A stretch of 26,076 nt of DNA. It comes from Bacillota bacterium (GTDB taxonomy: Bacteria; Bacillota; Desulfitobacteriia; Desulfitobacteriales; Desulfitobacteriaceae). Of the stretch, positions 23,394 through 26,076 are shown in pieces; the first letter of the stretch is position 1, and the number at the start of each line of letters is the position of its first letter. Where the stretch lies: positions 1 through 26,076 of the forward strand of contig JAEWCM010000171.1 of the NCBI GenBank assembly GCA_023390635.1. The letters run 5' to 3'. The notes beneath the pieces are model-generated. The model was not told the origin of the DNA and did no database searches. It saw only the letters and a program-made list of their open reading frames with translations. A program made the translations under genes and the position numbers.

Positions 23394-26076
23394 GGGAACG
23401 TGGACCGAGGAACAATGGGCTGCCATCCAAAGCAGCGGAGAGGTTTTGGTTGCGGCTGCTGCCGGTTCGGGAAAGACGGCCGTGCTTATTGAGAGAATTC
23501 TGCGCCGGATTACCGATCCGCTGAATCCGGTGGATATTAACCAATTCCTTGTGGTGACGTTTACCAATGCGGCGGCTCAGGAAATGCGGGAAAGGATGCG
23601 TTCGGCCCTGGAAAAACAGCTGTTTGAAAGGGAAGGAACAGAGGCGGAAAATTTGATGCGCCAGCTTTCCCTTCTTTCTCAGGCCCATATCACCACACTT
23701 CACTCATTTTGCTTGGAGATTTTGCGACAGTATTTTTATTTGCTGGACTTAGATCCTACCTTTCGCGTCGCGGATGAAGCAGAAGCTCATCTCCTGCGTC
23801 AGGATGTTTTGGCAGACCTTTTCGATTGCCGGTATGAGGAAGAAGATCAGGTCTTTTTAAAGCTGGTGGACTGTCTGGGTTCAGATCGGGATGACCGCGG
23901 TCTGGCGGAGCAATTATTAAAAATTTATTTTTTCGCATATAGTCAGTCAGATCCAAAGCAATGGCTCGATTTTCTGGCCTCTGCTTACCAATGGGATGAC
24001 CTGGTGGATTTATTGGAGAGCCCTTGGGGAATGATTATCCGATCGGGAGCGGATGAGGAGCTTAAACAAATAACGGATCTGCTGAATCAAGCCAGAACTT
24101 GCTGTTTAGCTGCATCCGGACCTATCCACTATTTACCGGCCATAGACTCCGACCTGGAGCAGCTTTCCTGTTTAATGGCTCTTTTAAACCCACGAAGCTG
24201 GAAGGAATGGGAGGAGGGACTGGCAGCATTTTCTTTTGTTTCCTTACCTCGGGGAAAGGGAAAACAAGGGATTGACGATCCGGCGATGGAGGAAGACCTG
24301 CGAGAAAAGGTGAAAGGCCTGCGCGAACAGGCGAAAAAACAACTTGTTGGACTGAAGAAGGTCTTTGCCTTCCCACTGGAGAAGCAGTTGCCCTTTCTGA
24401 ATGAAATGCTGCCTTTGGTACGAAGGCTGTCTTCTCTTACCTTGGAATTTGCCCAGGCTTATGAAACTGAGAAAAGAAGACGCAATATTGTGGATTTTAC
24501 CGATATGGAGCACTTAACTTTGAAATTATTGGCGAGTGAAGGAAAACCTACGGCCATCGCAGAAAATTTCAGTCGTCAATTCCGCGAAGTTTTGGTGGAC
24601 GAATATCAGGACATTAATCCTGCTCAGGAATATATTCTCCGTCTGCTGTCACCCCGTTCGGGCCAAGGGAGTTTCTTCATGGTAGGTGACGTGAAGCAGA
24701 GCATTTACCGCTTCCGAATGGCTGATCCCACCTTATTTCTGGACAAATATAACCAATACCCCCATTGGGAGAAAGGAACGGAAAAATGGCGCCAGGAGGG
24801 ATTGGTCATTGATCTGGCCCGTAATTTTCGCAGCCGAAGGGAAATTGTCACAGGGATAAACGCTGTTTTTGCCCAGATTATGATTCCTTCCGTCGGAGAG
24901 ATTCTCTATGATGAACAGGCAGCCCTTCAATATGGGGCGTCTTATCCAGAGAGTGGAGGAGATCAGACCGGTGGTCCGGTAGAAGTACATTTGGTCGACC
25001 ACTCCAATCTCTCAGAGAACGAACAACGGGAAGAAGAGGAAGAAGAGGGGGCTGCTCCGAATGACGGGGAAGCAGACAATCCGGCAGGGATGCAAAAAGA
25101 AGCCCGTTTAGTTGCCAGGCAGATCCGCTATTTGGTTGAAGAGGAGAAAACCTTGGTCTTCGATAAAGCAAAGGGGGATTACCGACCTGCCGGCTATCGG
25201 GATATTGTTGTACTCATGCGCTCTTATGCATCGATGGCTCAGATCTTTGCCGAAGAATTTCAAAAAGCTCAGATTCCTGTGTACACTTCTGCCAAACAAG
25301 GCTATTTTGCTGCTTCAGAAGTTGAAATTATTTTAGCCTTGCTCCAAGTGATTGATAATCCCCGCCTCGACATTTCTCTAGCTTCTGTTTTGCGGTCTCC
25401 TATTGTCGGCCTGAGCGGTGAAGAGTTAGGGTATATCCGCACCTTGCTGCCCCACGGAGACTATTATGAAGCCCTCAGTCTTTTGGTATGGGAGAATTTA
25501 GGGGGATTTTCCCTTGATGCATCTTTGCAGGATGAGTTTCAAAGTATTCTTTTGCCCTATGAAAATAATCTGCAGGATTTGGCAGAAAAAAGCCGTGCTT
25601 TGTTAGAGGAATTTCCCCAATTAGGAGAAAAATGCGCTCGGTTCTGGACAAATCTCCAGGCCTGGCGCACTCATGCCCGCCGTTTTTCTTTGGCTGAACT
25701 GATCTGGCGTCTTTATCAGGATACAGGATATTTAAGCTATGTGGGGACTTTGACAGGAGGAGAGAAGCGCCAGGCTAATTTGAAACTTCTTTACGACCGG
25801 GCCTGCCGCTTTGAGTCCACTCATTACAGAGGGCTTTTCCGCTTCCTTCGCTTTATTGATAAGTTTAAAGAACAAGCTCAAGATTGGGGAGAGGCCAGGA
25901 CCCTTACAGAAAACGAAGATGTGGTACGATTTTTAACGGTGCACGGCAGCAAGGGACTGGAGTTTCCTATTGTTTTTGTGGTAGGCTTAGGCCGGACTTT
26001 TAACACCCGTAACTTGCAGGACACCTTACTTCTTCATTCCAGACTGGGGCTGGGAATGCCGAATATCGATTTGGAG
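23374..26076 (+). CDS. addA: ATP-dependent helicase/nuclease subunit A (AddA), 3' end cut off
   Basis: ATG 23374 opens a frame with no stop to the window end, 901 codons of a family that is usually about 1200-1250 residues, so the C-terminal nuclease domain is missing from view. UvrD-type helicase motifs are seen in order: AAAAGSGKTA (Walker A, ~28-37), VVTFTNAAAQEMRER (Ia), VDFTDMEHL, VLVDEYQDINPAQ (Walker B), MVGDVKQSIYRFR (III), NFRSRREI (IV) and TVHGSKGLEFPIVFV (V). It drives 3'-5' unwinding in the AddAB complex. The start overlaps the addB end by 20 bases, with GGAGG about 10 bases upstream inside addB. Confidence 0.95.
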   Translation, partial: MNLTENRGTWTEEQWAAIQSSGEVLVAAAAGSGKTAVLIERILRRITDPLNPVDINQFLVVTFTNAAAQEMRERMRSALEKQLFEREGTEAENLMRQLSLLSQAHITTLHSFCLEILRQYFYLLDLDPTFRVADEAEAHLLRQDVLADLFDCRYEEEDQVFLKLVDCLGSDRDDRGLAEQLLKIYFFAYSQSDPKQWLDFLASAYQWDDLVDLLESPWGMIIRSGADEELKQITDLLNQARTCCLAASGPIHYLPAIDSDLEQLSCLMALLNPRSWKEWEEGLAAFSFVSLPRGKGKQGIDDPAMEEDLREKVKGLREQAKKQLVGLKKVFAFPLEKQLPFLNEMLPLVRRLSSLTLEFAQAYETEKRRRNIVDFTDMEHLTLKLLASEGKPTAIAENFSRQFREVLVDEYQDINPAQEYILRLLSPRSGQGSFFMVGDVKQSIYRFRMADPTLFLDKYNQYPHWEKGTEKWRQEGLVIDLARNFRSRREIVTGINAVFAQIMIPSVGEILYDEQAALQYGASYPESGGDQTGGPVEVHLVDHSNLSENEQREEEEEEGAAPNDGEADNPAGMQKEARLVARQIRYLVEEEKTLVFDKAKGDYRPAGYRDIVVLMRSYASMAQIFAEEFQKAQIPVYTSAKQGYFAASEVEIILALLQVIDNPRLDISLASVLRSPIVGLSGEELGYIRTLLPHGDYYEALSLLVWENLGGFSLDASLQDEFQSILLPYENNLQDLAEKSRALLEEFPQLGEKCARFWTNLQAWRTHARRFSLAELIWRLYQDTGYLSYVGTLTGGEKRQANLKLLYDRACRFESTHYRGLFRFLRFIDKFKEQAQDWGEARTLTENEDVVRFLTVHGSKGLEFPIVFVVGLGRTFNTRNLQDTLLLHSRLGLGMPNIDLE

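Overview
The window reads as chromosome from a spore-forming, anaerobic, Gram-positive member of the Clostridia. A Desulfitobacterium/Peptococcaceae-like organism is my best guess, inferred only from gene content. The evidence is a one-piece pyruvate:ferredoxin oxidoreductase, an AddAB recombination nuclease of the Firmicute type, DUF1540 and DUF3787 (spore-associated) small proteins, a YtrA-type GntR/ABC operon, and strong AGGAGG ribosome sites with frequent GTG and TTG starts. I found no rRNA, tRNA, CRISPR array, transposase or phage gene.

Layout. 1-1148: a PadR regulator and an overlapping four-helix membrane protein, behind a promoter that carries a perfect inverted repeat. 1149-2619: a DUF3102 gene split by one in-frame TAA, flanked by hairpins. 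2620-4797 (minus): a sugar-transporter-like PTS EIIC domain fused to an EAL c-di-GMP phosphodiesterase. 5172-7053 (minus): GntR regulator, ABC ATPase and ABC-2 permease, with ATGA-type overlaps, a consensus promoter and two palindromic operators. 7332-12198 (plus): a MalY/PatB-type C-S lyase, then nifJ. 12199-12686: a gene-free stretch holding two long nested imperfect inverted repeats. 12687-14023 (minus): an SPFH/band 7 membrane protein and a ribbon-helix-helix protein in one operon, followed by a DUF3787 spore protein. 14190-15659 (minus): an AT-rich patch with two unrecognised genes, a membrane-anchored protein and a P-loop ATPase, and a broken small ORF between them. 15838-17516 (plus): an ACT-domain protein and its usual UPF0210 partner. 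17620-18229: two convergent DUF1540 genes sharing one bidirectional terminator. 18458-26076 (plus): a GAF-GGDEF diguanylate cyclase that overlaps addB, which in turn overlaps addA; addA runs off the window.

How genes work together. The window holds both a c-di-GMP maker (GAF-GGDEF with an intact RxxD inhibitory site) and a c-di-GMP breaker (EIIC-EAL), with different sensory inputs. PadR and GntR look autoregulated through their own promoter palindromes. The RHH protein in the SPFH operon may do the same, because a palindrome lies between and over that operon's -35 and -10. AddA and AddB would act together at double-strand breaks. The most unusual items are the EIIC-EAL fusion, the nonsense-split DUF3102 gene, the nested inverted repeats at 12251-12658, the hairpin that holds the start codon of the DUF3787 gene, and the uncharacterised ATPase/membrane-protein patch. 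None of these amounts to a clearly new system on sequence alone.
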